Shown here piece by piece: positions 1 through 11,018 of a DNA stretch of 64,000 bases. The DNA comes from Botryosphaeria dothidea (Eukaryota; Ascomycota; Dothideomycetes; Botryosphaeriales; Botryosphaeriaceae): assembly GCA_011503125.2 (NCBI GenBank), contig WWBZ02000040.1:930001-994000 (forward strand). The letters run 5' to 3'. The notes under the pieces are model-generated. The model worked only from the letters and a program-made list of their open reading frames with translations, made no database searches and was not told the DNA's origin. Position 1 is the first letter of the stretch, and the number at the start of each line of letters is the position of its first letter. A program made the position numbers and the translations under genes.

Positions 1-320
1 TCGATGCGATCCAGCTCCGTGCTCGCGCGCTTGGCGAAGGCTCGGATGGAGTCGTTCGATGCAAGATCTAGTGGCCAGACTTGGACGACGCCTGTGCGAC
101 CTGTAGCTGACTCGATGGTATCTTTGGCAGCTTCTCCCTTGGAAGTGGACCGGACGGCGATGATGACGCGCGCGGCTCCGAGTCGGACGAAATGCTTTGC
201 AGCTTCTAGGCCAATGCCGGTGCTGCTCCCTGAGACGATGAATGTCTGGCCGGTGCAGTCTTTGGGAACGATGGGGAGATTCCTCCACTGGGCGGCTACC
301 ATGCTGGGGCTGATGCTCAT
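1..320 (-). CDS. Short-chain dehydrogenase/reductase, 3' part cut by window edge
   Basis: Reading the minus strand from an ATG at 318-320 gives about 106 uninterrupted residues that run off the left edge of the window. The N-terminal third holds a Rossmann dinucleotide motif (SGSSTGIG, a variant of TGxxxGIG) followed by the usual AAKHFVRLGAARVI helix/strand pattern and an LDLAS segment matching the D-L-x-S strand after beta-3. This is the classical or retinol-dehydrogenase-like SDR fold, an NAD(P)-dependent oxidoreductase; the substrate cannot be read. The catalytic Tyr-Lys lies outside the window. It is transcribed in the same direction as the alcohol dehydrogenase upstream of it, with about 220 bp between them, so co-function is plausible but unproven. 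Confidence 0.85.
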   Translation of the reverse strand, partial: MSISPSMVAAQWRNLPIVPKDCTGQTFIVSGSSTGIGLEAAKHFVRLGAARVIIAVRSTSKGEAAKDTIESATGRTGVVQVWPLDLASNDSIRAFAKRASTELDRI

Positions 321-538
321 GTTTGCAGCTGTCGAGTGTAATGAAGTATTCAACAACTTTTGCAAAGGCGAATTTGATTGCGAAGATTGTTGGTGACGAC
401 TGGGCTGTGGCTCATTGTAAATAAAGCTGGCATGCTGGTGCTCGAATCCTGCAGCGGGCGGCCGGAAACTCCGCTTCCCACGAGCTGACGCCTGCGGACA
501 AAGTCATGTCTCCGACGGCCATCATCCACGATGATTGT

Positions 539-1683
539 CTACGCCCCCGATGACGCAACTTCCAACACTCCTCGGTACCGCATCTTTCCTTCCTCCAGCG
601 TGGCGAATGCATCCTTCAGCCCAGCCTCCGTCATGGGGAATTTCTGAATCCACGGGGTGATTTTGTGCCGACCAGCAAACCGGAGCATTTCGATGCAAGC
701 TTTGCGCGATGCTTCGGTGGACGCGATGATGCTGTGGCCTGGGAGGATGAAAGGCAAATAAGGAATCTGCACCGGGTCTTGCTGGATGGTCATGAAGACT
801 ATGCGCGCTCTTCTGGCCAACAGCGGCAGCAACAGCTCCAAGTGCGGGATGCTGTTGGAGCACAGCAGGAGCACGTTGATGGGCGATGCAGCCTCGGGCT
901 GTCCGCTTCGGAGAGCGTCCAGCTGCAAGAACTCGTCCGCGCCGAGCTTGTGCGCATCCTCCTTCTTGCTGTTGTCGTTCGACAGAGCCGTGACGCCGCA
1001 TCCCCATGCGCGCGCAAATATTATGGCCATGTGTCCCAAGCCCCCCACGCCCACGACGCCGACGCGGTCGCTCGATCTCGTTCCGGCTGCGGTCAAGGCT
1101 TCATACGTGCTGGCACCAGCACACATCAATGGAGCAGCGAGCTCGGACGGGACGTCGTCGGGGATGGGATACACGAAAGGCCGGGTGCGAATGGCGTAGT
1201 CGCCCAGGGAGCCCTGATCTAGTTCTCCAAAGGCGAAGCCGCACGCCTCAGCGCAGTACTGGCGGGCGCCGTCGACGCAGGGCTCGCAGGTGCCGCACGA
1301 CTGGGACAGGTCAGCAAGGTGCTCGATCTGCGCGCGCGCGGGAGCGGAGCGGCTCGTTCAGGGACGGACGCACGTGGTGGAGCCAGCTGTGTGGGCAAAT
1401 CAGTGGCAGAAACACGCGGCGGACCAGGCTTGACTTACCCCCAGCCGACTCTCTGGCCGAGCTTCAGGTCGCGGACGCCATCGCCCACGCGCACAACGGT
1501 GCCGACGCCCTCGTGGCCCAGGCCGCAGCCTTTTCCCTTGGCGTGGACGTCGGTGTAGCAGAGGCCGCTGTGCGTCGTCTTGATCAAGACTTCATCGAGG
1601 CCTAGCGCACGATTCGCCTGCTTCTGGACGAAGGCATTGGACTGGGGATCGAAGCGGAAGGTGGTGATGGTGTAGGACGGCAT
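539..1683 (-). CDS. Zinc-dependent alcohol dehydrogenase (MDR family), three exons
   Basis: Joined exons 1683-1439, 1386-1374 and 1300-539 give 339 aa, the normal length for a medium-chain alcohol dehydrogenase. The catalytic zinc ligands are visible as C42 (GLCYTD) and H57-E58 (GHEGVG). The structural zinc set C88, C91, C94 and C102 has the standard CX2CX2CX7C spacing, and the NAD(P)-binding GVGGLG is at 170-175. The middle exon is only 13 nt and encodes the WLHH before the structural-zinc lobe. Introns are 52 nt (GTAAGT donor) and 73 nt (GTGCGT donor), and all phases close without a stop. It likely oxidises alcohols or reduces aldehydes/ketones in the cytosol. The segment between the catalytic Cys and GHE is shorter than usual. 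It sits between two SDRs and near an AlcR-like regulator. Confidence 0.9.
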
Positions 1684-1819
1684 GGTGTTCTGGGGCGCTG
1701 AGGGCTGCCGACCGAGCGCGACTCAAACCCCCGCACAGTGACATGACATCACCCAATTTCACTGACATGTTCCTCTTTCTCTATGTCCCAACCTCTCGCT
1801 TCTCCTTGCTCCTGCAAAG

Positions 1820-2891
1820 TCATGCAGCATCCCCCAGAAAGGTCTCCATGAACGGGGGCAGCACGACGCCTTGTTGGACCATCTCGGCCGCCGTCTCCTT
1901 CCACAGCTGCATCCGGAGCCGCTGGCCCTCTGTCGATTGCAGCGCCCCGTAAGATCTGCAAAGTCACCGTGTCAGCAAAACCTTGAGCCGGCCTGGCCAT
2001 CGGGACACTGACGAAATCTCCTTCTGGTCCACCAAAAACTGGCCGTGGGATCCAGGCCCAGCAACGACCGCCGCGTGCATGACCGCCCACGCCCCTTGCT
2101 CCGGCGTCCGCGCCGTGACCCTGGTCAGAGCCGCCATCGGCCTGCGAAGATATCCAGGCGCGTTGTGCGCGATGCTGGTGTCGACCATCCCAGGACACAC
2201 GTCGTTGACGACGACCGTGCGCGCGTCCTGATGCCTGCAGAACTCGCGGACGAACGCGGCCGCCAGCAGCTTCGAGTCGGGGTAGCGCATGAACCAGCCG
2301 TAGCTCTTCGGGTCGTCCAGGAACTGCACCACCGACTGCCCCCTCTCGACTCGGACCGTCTTCGCGAGCTTGCTGGCCGCGAACGCCCGGCTGCCTACCC
2401 ATGTCACGCGCGAATGGCTCGCCGGCGCGCCGCGCGGAGGCTTCGAGGAGCGGCAGCAGCTCGAGCAGCAGCAGCACGTTGGAGAAGTAGTTGACCTGCG
2501 TGATCTGGTCGTGGCCGCTGCTGGTCTTGCTCCAGGGCAGGTTGGCCACCGCCGCGCTGAGGATGAGGATGTGCAGCGCGGGCAGCGCGACCTTGATGCG
2601 GTTGGCGAACTCCCACGCGCTCTGGTAGTCGGCCATGTCCAGCTTCATCACCCGAATGTCCGGCGCCTTCTTTACTGATCGGATGCTTCCGTCCGCCAAC
2701 AGTAGAGATTTCGCCGCTTCTCCGTTTTCGATACTGCGTACGGCCAGAACGACGGTTGCTGCATTAAGGAGGAGCAGCTGTCGAACCGTCTCCAGGCCGA
2801 TCCCGGCGTTGGCTCCCGTAACGATGGCGACCTTGCCGGTGAGGTCGATTCTGGGAGGATGCAGGCGTGCTTGAATCTGCAAGAGTGGCAT
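1820..2891 (-). pseudogene. Short-chain dehydrogenase with a single-base frameshift
   Basis: From the ATG at 2889-2891 the frame shows TGANAGIG and NNAG-equivalent (LSAAVAN) positions of an SDR up to the sequence GEP, near 2415. From there the family continues one frame over (RVTWVGSRAFAAS, then YPDSKLLAAAF with the YxxxK catalytic pair and NDVCPGMVDT). Removing one of the two A/T bases at 2413-2414 restores a single reading. An intron follows at 2012-1956 (GTCAGT donor, TTTGCAG acceptor), and the last exon ends in TGA at 1820-1822. With one base removed, the total length is exactly 338 codons. The gene is otherwise intact, so this is either a very recent inactivation or a sequencing error. 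It is divergent from the Baeyer-Villiger gene. Confidence 0.8.
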
Positions 2892-3789
2892 GGTAATATG
2901 CTCCTCGACGTCGTGTTGTTGGATGCCTTTCTAACCGCTAGCCCACCGACGACCTTTTGTGGAGATATAGCAGGCCTGAATATACATGACAGCTTTCCAA
3001 ACTTGCGGGACAGCCCAGATGCTGCTGATACCAGGTGAAGAAAGAAGCTCTTTGCCGTGAACCCTTCCAATTACATGCTACCTCCTCCGTTAACACTCTC
3101 AGACCCAGCCGCTTCAGAGATAGACGGCATCTCCGCCATCTATAAGCCAGTGAGAGGGAAGATAGATTACATGGTAAGGCGTAGCCGCCGAAGAGGTTCA
3201 TGCACAATCGGGCCGCCTTTGACGCATCCCACACGGTCAATGTCTCGGGCCAGCTTCAAGTCCGTCGCACGCGGCAATAGACTCACCCTCCATGTCAGCC
3301 CAGGCACGATACACCGGTACCTGTACTCTTCAGGGTTTCATGACAGCCCAGCTTGAATAAGCGTTTCGACGGTGCTCGCAACATTTCGGGCTACCTCAAT
3401 AATGTCGGTTCACAGGGTCACGCAAGTGCTTTCTTCCCCGCTTCGACTGCTCCGCATGACGTACGAATGCACCGAGAATGCAGGGTGCCACGATAGACGC
3501 AAAACGGCGCGCCGTTCGACGATCGAGCGGACGACCCCTGCTCTCCGACGAAGCCGGAGGCGGCCCGCAGTCAACACGTCGGCCTGGATTGGCAACGACA
3601 GAGGCCCAGAGGCCGCCAGGATTGCCCCGTGCGTGCTGCGGATCCGAATCCGGGGAAGGACTGTGGGGAAGCTTCAGGCATGCATCCACCTTGCAGCATG
3701 TTGCTCAGAGGTAGCCTTGGCATGCGGGGGAGAGCTCGAGCTGTATAGCTACAAGAACGCGAGCGGTGGAGCTCCCCTCCCCCCTCTTC

Positions 3790-3845
3790 CTGCAAACTTG
3801 CGGAACCGCAGGATTCTCTCTTCGAACGCTTCCGCAAGTTTGCAG
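3790..3845. repeat. 16-bp perfect inverted repeat with 24-bp spacer, TGCGG/CCGCA cores
   Basis: Arm 3790-3805 (CTGCAAACTTGCGGAA) is the exact reverse complement of 3830-3845. Each arm carries a TGCGG or CCGCA core, and a further CCGCA sits at 3806-3810 directly against the first arm. WGCGG is the established half-site for Aspergillus nidulans AlcR, which binds direct and inverted pairs. It lies about 405 bp upstream of the monooxygenase ATG, and an AlcR-like gene follows downstream. A role as operator is inference. Confidence 0.7.
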
Positions 3846-4073
3846 AGAAGCGCCGCTCGAGCGCAATTGGGCAATGTACTCAGAATCGCCTGATGCATGC
3901 TCTTGCCCCCCTCTTTCGCCCTTCCCCGCCGCGACCAAGCCAGGCCGCCCGACGCGCCGGACCACGATCCTGAGCAGTCCGCAAATGATGGCTGCTGAAC
4001 CGCTCCGGAGCCGTGGCGAGCGAACGCTCCACCCCCCCCCCCCCCCCCCCCCCCCGAATGGATTCTCTTGTTC

Positions 4074-4081
4074 TATAAAAA
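4074..4081 (+). promoter_or_regulatory. TATA-like box of the monooxygenase gene
   Basis: TATAAAAA lies about 170 bp upstream of the ATG at 4250 and is followed by a pyrimidine-rich stretch typical of filamentous fungal promoters and 5' leaders. Confidence 0.45.
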
Positions 4082-4249
4082 CCGCCTCGTTGGTACCATT
4101 CGGGGTCTTCTTGTGCATCAGGTCTCGCGTGCTTCTCCCCCGTCCTCAATCTCTTAAACTTTTCTTGACCTGCTGCAACCGTTTCCGAATCTGGCCCACA
4201 GCTTGTACTCCTCTTGTCACCCTTCTCCGCACGTTTTGGAAAAACAAAA

Positions 4250-6413
4250 ATGGTCGGACCTATTAAGAAGGAGCTGAGCGAGTACGCGTACCGCCCCAGC
4301 AACGAAGGGCCCTACGCCGACAACCTCGAGACGGATGTCCTGATCGTCGGCGGCGGCTTCGCGGGCGTGTACCTGCTGTACGAGCTGCGCAAGCTGGGCT
4401 ACAAGACGGTCATCTATGAAGCCGGCGACGGATTCGGCGGGACCTGGTAAGCGTTTCCCCCCCCCCCCCAACCATCCCACACACCTGCCACTTTTCTGAC
4501 ACCCCCGCGCAGGCGATGGAACCGCTACCCGGGCGCGCGCGTCGACTCGGAGGTGCCCGAGTACGAGCTGTCCATCCCGGAGGTGTATAAGGACTGGACG
4601 TGGACGACCAACTACCCGGACTTCCGCGAGCTGCGCGCCTACTTCGACCACGTCGACAAGGTGCTGGACATCAGCAAGGACACGGCGTTCGGCAGCGTCG
4701 TCGTGGACGCGCAGTTCGACACGGGCGCGGGCAAGTGGAGCGTCAAGACGGCGGACGGGCGCACGGCGAGGCCGAAGTTCCTGATCATCGCGGCGGGGTT
4801 TGCGGCCAAGCGCTACGTTCCGGACTGGCCGGGCATTGATTCTTTCAAGGGTATGTTGTTTGTGTTTTTTGGTTGCGCTTGCGTGGATTTTGCGCTGGTG
4901 TTGACGGTCGCGTTCAGGATTCATCTGCCACTCGTCCTTCTGGCCGGAGGAAGACGTTGATGTGAGCGGAAAGCGCTGTGCAGTGATCGGAACTGGAGCT
5001 TCTGGCGTTCAGATCTCTCAAGAATGGGGTCCCAAGATTGGTCCGGATGGACACTTGAAGTAAGAGACACAATACTCCAGGAAAAAAAAAAAAAAAAAGC
5101 GATGGTGCTGACAGATGGACAGAGTGTTCCAACGCACTCCCAACCTGGCAGTTCCCATGGGCAAGAAGCCTCTGACCCCCGAAGACCAGAACAGGATCAA
5201 GCCGTTCTACCCCCAGCTCATGAAGTACCGCGAGTCGTGCTTCGGCGGCTTCCTGTTCAGCATCGACGAGAAGCATACGTTTCAGGACACGCCTGAGGAG
5301 CGCGAGAAGTTCTACCACAAGCTGTGGGACCATGGCGGCTTTAGCTTCTGGCTGGGCAACTATAAGGTGGGGCGGTTTCCGCAACGCTCTTTTTGATTTG
5401 GAAGCTGACTTGTATAGGACATGCTTATCGATGCTAAGGCTAACAGGTCGGCGTACGATTTTTGGTAAGCTTAAACCATCTTGAATGACTTCAGACATCT
5501 ACCACGGTGCAAGAAATATAGCTAACGAGAGGGTGTTTCAGGGCGAAGAACCAGAGAGCTCGTGTCGGAGATCCTCGGAAGAGGGATCTGCTTGCACCTC
5601 TTGAGCCCCCACATCCGTTGTATGTATTCTTCTTTTGATAGCCCTAGGCCATGAGCTAAACAAATTCACAGTGGCGTCAAGCGCCCGTGCCTGGAGCAAA
5701 ACTACTACGAGCAATTCAACCGCGAGAACGTGGACGTCGTCGACATCAAGGACAACCCGGTCGTCGAGATCAAGCCGAACGGCATCCTGCTCAAAGACGG
5801 CACCCTTCACGAAGTCGACGTCATCGCCATCGCAACCGGCTTTGATATCACCACCGGTACGTTGAAGTGCCCATCGTAGAGACACAACCAGCGCTGACGT
5901 CCGACGCAGGCGGCATGACCAGCATGGGCCTCAAGAGCATCAACGGCACGACCCTCAAAGACGAGTGGAAGAAGGCGGCGTACACCTACCTCGGCACGAC
6001 CGTCAGCGGCTACCCCAACATGTTGTAAGTGCCCTCCTCTCCTGCGGGAACCGCACCTGCTGACGGACCCACACAGCCACCTCTACGGCCCCCACGGGCC
6101 CTGCCTCCTCAGCAACGGGCCTGCCAGCATCGAAGTGCAGGCGCGCTGGATCGTCGACGCGATCAAGCAGACGGACCGGGCGGGCTTGAAGTACATCAAC
6201 CCCACGCCCGAGGCCAGCCAGCGGTGGAAGAAGCGCATCAACGAGCTGTCGGACGCGACGCTGTTCCCGACGACCAAGTCGACGTACATGGGCGGCAGCC
6301 TGCCGGGCAAGGCGTTCGAGCAGGTCAACTACGCGGGCGGCATCCCGCAGTACCACGAGGAGATCCGCGAGGCGCTGCCGGGGTTCAAGGGGTTCGAGAC
6401 GGTGAAGGCTTGA
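4250..6413 (+). CDS. Baeyer-Villiger flavin monooxygenase, nine exons
   Basis: Exons 4250-4446, 4513-4850, 4918-5059, 5123-5366, 5418-5464, 5542-5619, 5672-5856, 5910-6024 and 6077-6413 join in phase to 560 aa. An FAD-binding GGGFAG is at 34-39. The Baeyer-Villiger fingerprint FxGxxxHxxxWP is exact at about 177-188 (FKGFICHSSFWP). The NADPH-binding GTGASG is at 203-208, followed by the family's QRTPN block. These enzymes use NADPH and O2 to insert oxygen beside a ketone, giving an ester or lactone. The overall pattern resembles the cyclopentadecanone/cyclohexanone type; the substrate is not readable. The start has AAAACAAAAATGG context. Introns contain C13 and A16 homopolymers. Neighbouring alcohol dehydrogenase and SDR genes could supply ketones; the upstream inverted repeat could place it under the AlcR-like regulator. 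Confidence 0.93.
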
Positions 6414-8107
6414 GGGGCGGGTGCGTGAAGGCTGGTTGTGGCCGTGACGGTCTTTATCGATGGGTGTACAGTACTTGCGGGCGGCTCTTTTTGCGTCAGT
6501 CTGGGCGCGTGTTCTTTCGTGTGCTGTTCTTCTTATCCCTCGTTTTCGACGAGACCATAGGGTAATGTATGCTTTCTAAACCTTGTGGCAATTGCTTGTC
6601 CGTTCATCTTCTTGGCAAACTCAAAAGCAGATGACGGCAATTGTGCATGGGATTGCAAGGTAGCAGACGTCACGTCGGATCGTCATCTCTTGACGCCAGA
6701 AGGAGTATTCGGAATGAGTTCCCAGAATGGAAAGAAATCAGCTTATTCAAACATCTTTTCCGCTTGTGATTTCTTCAACGAGTTAGGCGCAAGTAAAACT
6801 CTCCGCGACACTCTTGAGCACATCTGGTGCGACGTCGCAGTTTCTCCGGTTGATCGATCGTGTGGCGTGTCGAGTTGAGATTTTGTTAGCGTCGGAGACC
6901 ACGCCGACCGCCGGGTAGGCTGGCAGCGCGAGGCGGCCTGGGCTGATGAGCCTCATCCTGTGGGGGAGGATTTTCACATGTAGGAGTGCGAGGCACCGGA
7001 GAAGGATCGCTTGATGTTAGGGTGTTTTACACTTGCAGCCCGCACGTGGCGGCGACACAGCAGATGCAGGCTCAAGAATGACATCTGCGGAGAAACAGGC
7101 CAGTGTAACAGAGCTAAAATTCTCCGAGAGGCTCATGGACCTACATAAGGCTGACATTCTATTTCATGCGAGGGAGGTGTGACAGCAAGGCCCCGGTGTG
7201 ATGAGGCCCAGTTGAGCGCACGGGAAAGCAGGGGGTGAAGGGGAGGACGAGCTGGGTAAGGAAAGTTTCTCCGACCACGGTCGGAGGGCTTGAGTCTGGA
7301 CCCTGCATAACGCACAAGTGGTGGAAATTTGACAGTGGTTTGGACACAGGATTTTGGGAGGATTCTAGATAAGCCTATCGTAGGTTTTTGGAGCGGCCGA
7401 GGTTTCGAGGGGTGGAAGGATTGGCTCGACAGTGTATAGCTGCAACCAGTAGGGCTTCAGCCCGACTGCAAACAGGCTGCCCGCAGCAGTTCGATGCCAA
7501 CCTGCGAAGCAAGCTTTGCACCCAAGGCGGAAGCACGGCACACACCTCACTGCATGTATATAGCACGGCCACAGGGGCGGAAGCTCCACGTGGGCGTGGT
7601 CTGGCAACACCCGCCAATCCCGCCGATGGCTGCACAGAAGGGCCGAGAACCCGCAGGCGGAACTCTTTGATGAAACCGCACCTGTGGCTAGGACGTTGCT
7701 GGCCGAGCCGTCCTGTTCAGGAGCCTGGTCTGGGCGGACGCCTCCCTGATGCGAGCGGGATCTGCCTGCACGGGCGCAAAGGGGCACGCGGCCGGCCAAT
7801 GGCAGGCGGCCGGGGTCGAGAGGTGCGGCGTCACGAGTACGGCCTTGTACTTGGGAGTACCAGCAAACGTGCTGATCGGTTGAGCTAAAGTGTTCGGGCG
7901 TGGAACTGGCAGCCCAATCAGCAGTGTGCGCGGCCTTCCCCGCATTCTCCACGCCTGGAGGCTTTTGATCCCGGGTGTTTATCTGTCCGTGGGCGGCGGT
8001 CGAGTCAGGATGAGGCTAGCAGCGCATCGTCTTATAACTGATCCAGGGGCCCCCGCCGCCTGGAGACCCGCTTACCACGTCACTCGCCGCATGCCGACGC
8101 CGACATC
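6414..8107. promoter_or_regulatory. Gene-free stretch, promoter of the AlcR-like gene
   Basis: I see no supported gene. The short open frames have no recognisable motif. The last 630 bp contain repeated AlcR-type half-sites: CCGCA at 7481, 7651, 7676, 7940 and 8087, TGCGG at 7824, plus AGCGG and CCGCT nearby. This is about two to three times what chance would give at equal base use, but the region is GC-rich, so it is weak support for self-regulation. Confidence 0.4.
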
Positions 8108-10951
8108 ATGTCCCATCACTTCTCGTCGCCCCAGACGCAGCACCACCAGCAGCCGCCGCCGATGAAGGCAGGCTTCAAGACCGGCCGCCGCCAGCACCGC
8201 AGTTGCGACCAATGCCGCAAGGGCAAGCGCGCCTGCGACGTTGCGTTTGCGAAGGAGCCGGGTAAGACGGAGCCTCCGACGCACACGCACTTGGAGAGAC
8301 GATGGCTCATCACTTGCTCTCCTGCAGGCGGAAACTCGGACAACATCACCGCCCTCGGGCCGTGCTCGAACTGCAAGCGGACCGGCAAGAACTGCACCCT
8401 GCAATGGCTGCGCGCCGTCCATCGCGCCTCGCTGCGCCCGCGCCCCGACTTCTCGACCTCGACGCCGAAGCTGGAGGACACGCCCCAGCCGCAGCCGCCC
8501 GCCAACCCGCCCATCACGCCCCCCGCCGCCCAGCCCTCGACGCAGCCGCCCGGCCCTCGCACGGCCTCTGATCAGCACGCCGCTTACTCGTACCCTTACT
8601 CGCCGCCCGTCGACGATCAGGTGCTTGCCTCGCTCCTGCCGCCGCAGAACCACCACCACGCCCACTCGTCCGAGCAATGGCCCACTTCCGCCTACGACTG
8701 CCTGCCCATGCGCTCCGCCGTCGATCCGCTGGACGAGGACTTCAGCTTCGACGACATCCAGCACCAGGACCTGCAGCAGCACCCCGACTATCAGCCCGCC
8801 TTCTTCTCCGCCGCGCCCTCGACCTCGTCGTCCGGCCAGTCCTCCAGCGGCATGTACATGCCCGGCGCCGCGTGGGAGTGCGACGAGAACGAGGAGAGCC
8901 CGGAGAGCATCGAGCAGGGCGTCGAGGATGTTCTCACCGACGCAGCCCAGACCGACATCATGCCCTGGCGGAACGGCATCGCCCAGAGCAGAGCACGGAG
9001 CCCGTCCGCCGCGAGCTTCAACAGCTTCTTGGAACACCTGCAGCCCTCGCACGTGCAGAGCCGGCTGTCGTCGACCATGAACCAGTCTGTGCTGACCAAG
9101 GGCCTGTGGAAGGTGTATCACGACAGTTTCGAGAATGCCCTGTCGTGCTGGTTGACGGAGAAAACGTGTCCGTACACGTATCAGATGCTGCCCGCACCGG
9201 GAGATAACTGCGAATCGCTGTCAGAAGTATGGGGCCCGTCATGGGTGAGACCCTGCCGTCTGGAGATTTTTGAGAGACACTAACTCTACCGCAGGGCAAC
9301 CGAATAGTTGGACGAGTATGTCATCTCGACAAGTCGTGGGCGAAAGTACGGAACCGACCATTGAGCCAAGCCGACGACCGAGCAGCATCACGGGCGTTGC
9401 AGCTTTCCATCATGGCTTTCGCAACCCAGTGGGCGCAAGGCAGCCAACGGAGTTCTGCCGAGTATTCTGGAGGGATGGGTGGATCCGCCTTTCCGCTCGA
9501 TGGCGAGTTTGACCGGATGCTGCAGGAGTCGTTCTGGCACCAAGCCCGCCGCGCCCTCCAGGACGCATCCGACTGCGAATCTTTCCGGGTCGTTCTTGCG
9601 CACGTCATCTTCTCCTTCACCCAGAAGCCTCTCAACCTCGACCAGCACGTGGACCCCAACAATTTCGAGAACGAAGACACGTCGAAACTGGACGACATCA
9701 TCGACGCCGAAGGACCTCCGGTTTTCCTCGAGGCAGCCACCAGGCAAGTGTTTGCGCACCGGGCCAAGCTCCATCGCATGGTGGGGCGGAACGGGGCTTC
9801 CAACGGCAATCCTGCCAGCAAGCTGGATTCCGTGGACCGCAAGACCTTCGACATGATGTTCTGGCTCTGCGTCATGTTCGACACGCTCTCGGCCGTGATG
9901 AACGACCGGCCACTCATCGTGTCCGACAAAGACAGCAAAATCCAGTCCGACCGGTCCGCTGCCAACGGGCGTAATGGCCGTAGCCAAAACCAAGCACAAG
10001 CACTTTTCGGCGGAAGCTCCAGCGGCGATCTATTCACCGACGGTGCCTTCTCATCCACATTACCCGAGGAGCCCCAGTCCGACCTGTGGGGAGATCTGTT
10101 CCTGAAGCCCAAGCAACTGCGCTGGAACCAAGGGATCCCGCGATGGCCATGCTCGTACGAAGAAGCCGCAACGACTCTCTGCAACGCCGCCCCCGTCAAG
10201 GTCCTGCTCTACCGGAAGGTCGCCCGCCTCCAAACGCTCATGTCGCGCATCACAACGAAGCCGGAGAAGATGGAGGCCGCCATCGTCGAGTCGATCAAGG
10301 TGTACCAGCACTGGAACAACACGTACGGCCAGTTCTTCGTCGACTGCATCAACGACCACGACAACCTGCCCGCCCGCATCCAGTCGTGGTACGTGATCCT
10401 GGCCGGCCACTGGCACCTCGCCGCCCTCAGCCTCGCCGACATGATCGCCCGCATCGACGAAGGGGAGATGGGCCTCGAGTCGCAGCGCCGCCAGCGCGAG
10501 CAGACGCGCCTCTGCGTCATGCTGCGCAAGGAGAACGCCCTCGCCGTCTCCGACCTCGGCCGCGTGTCGTCGCCGTCCGCCGACGCCTCCTTCGCCAAGG
10601 CCCGCGAGTACCACTTCGCCGTGAACAAAGGAGCGCTGCTGACGGAGCCGTGGACGGTGGTGTTGGTGCGCTCCTTCGCCAAAGCCGCGCGTGTGCTTTT
10701 GGACTCCATCCCCGTGCCGTCACAACTACCACCCGGCAGCATCCCCATCAACATGAACGCCGCGAACGAGTACATGCGGCGCTGCGAGCACTGCATCAAG
10801 GCGTTGTGGTATCTGGGCAGGAAATCCGACATGGCCTTCCTCGCCGCCACCTTCCTCTCCAACAGCCTGAAAGCTAAATCCAGGAAACTCTCTTCGTCGA
10901 CGACGTCAAGGCAGAATAGCAATGCATCGCAACAACAGCAACAGCAACAGC

Positions 10952-11018
<67 letters not shown>

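Larger units (their letters stand above)
2892..4249. promoter_or_regulatory. Divergent intergenic region between the frameshifted SDR and the monooxygenase
   Basis: No convincing gene is visible here. The stretch holds the promoters of two divergent oxidoreductase genes. It includes the inverted repeat at 3790-3845, a run of 24 C at 4032-4055, a TATA-like box at 4074-4081 and a CT-rich tract before the monooxygenase start. The homopolymer means the local length may be wrong. Confidence 0.6.

Noticed and set aside
4217..4924. Long minus-strand frame (235 aa) opposite the monooxygenase
   Set aside because: Arg/Val/Leu-rich antisense reading of a GC-rich gene; no motif and it crosses verified introns.
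8072..9121. 349-aa minus-strand frame under the AlcR-like gene
   Set aside because: Low-complexity Gly/Arg/Val antisense translation of a Pro/Ser/Gln-rich coding region.
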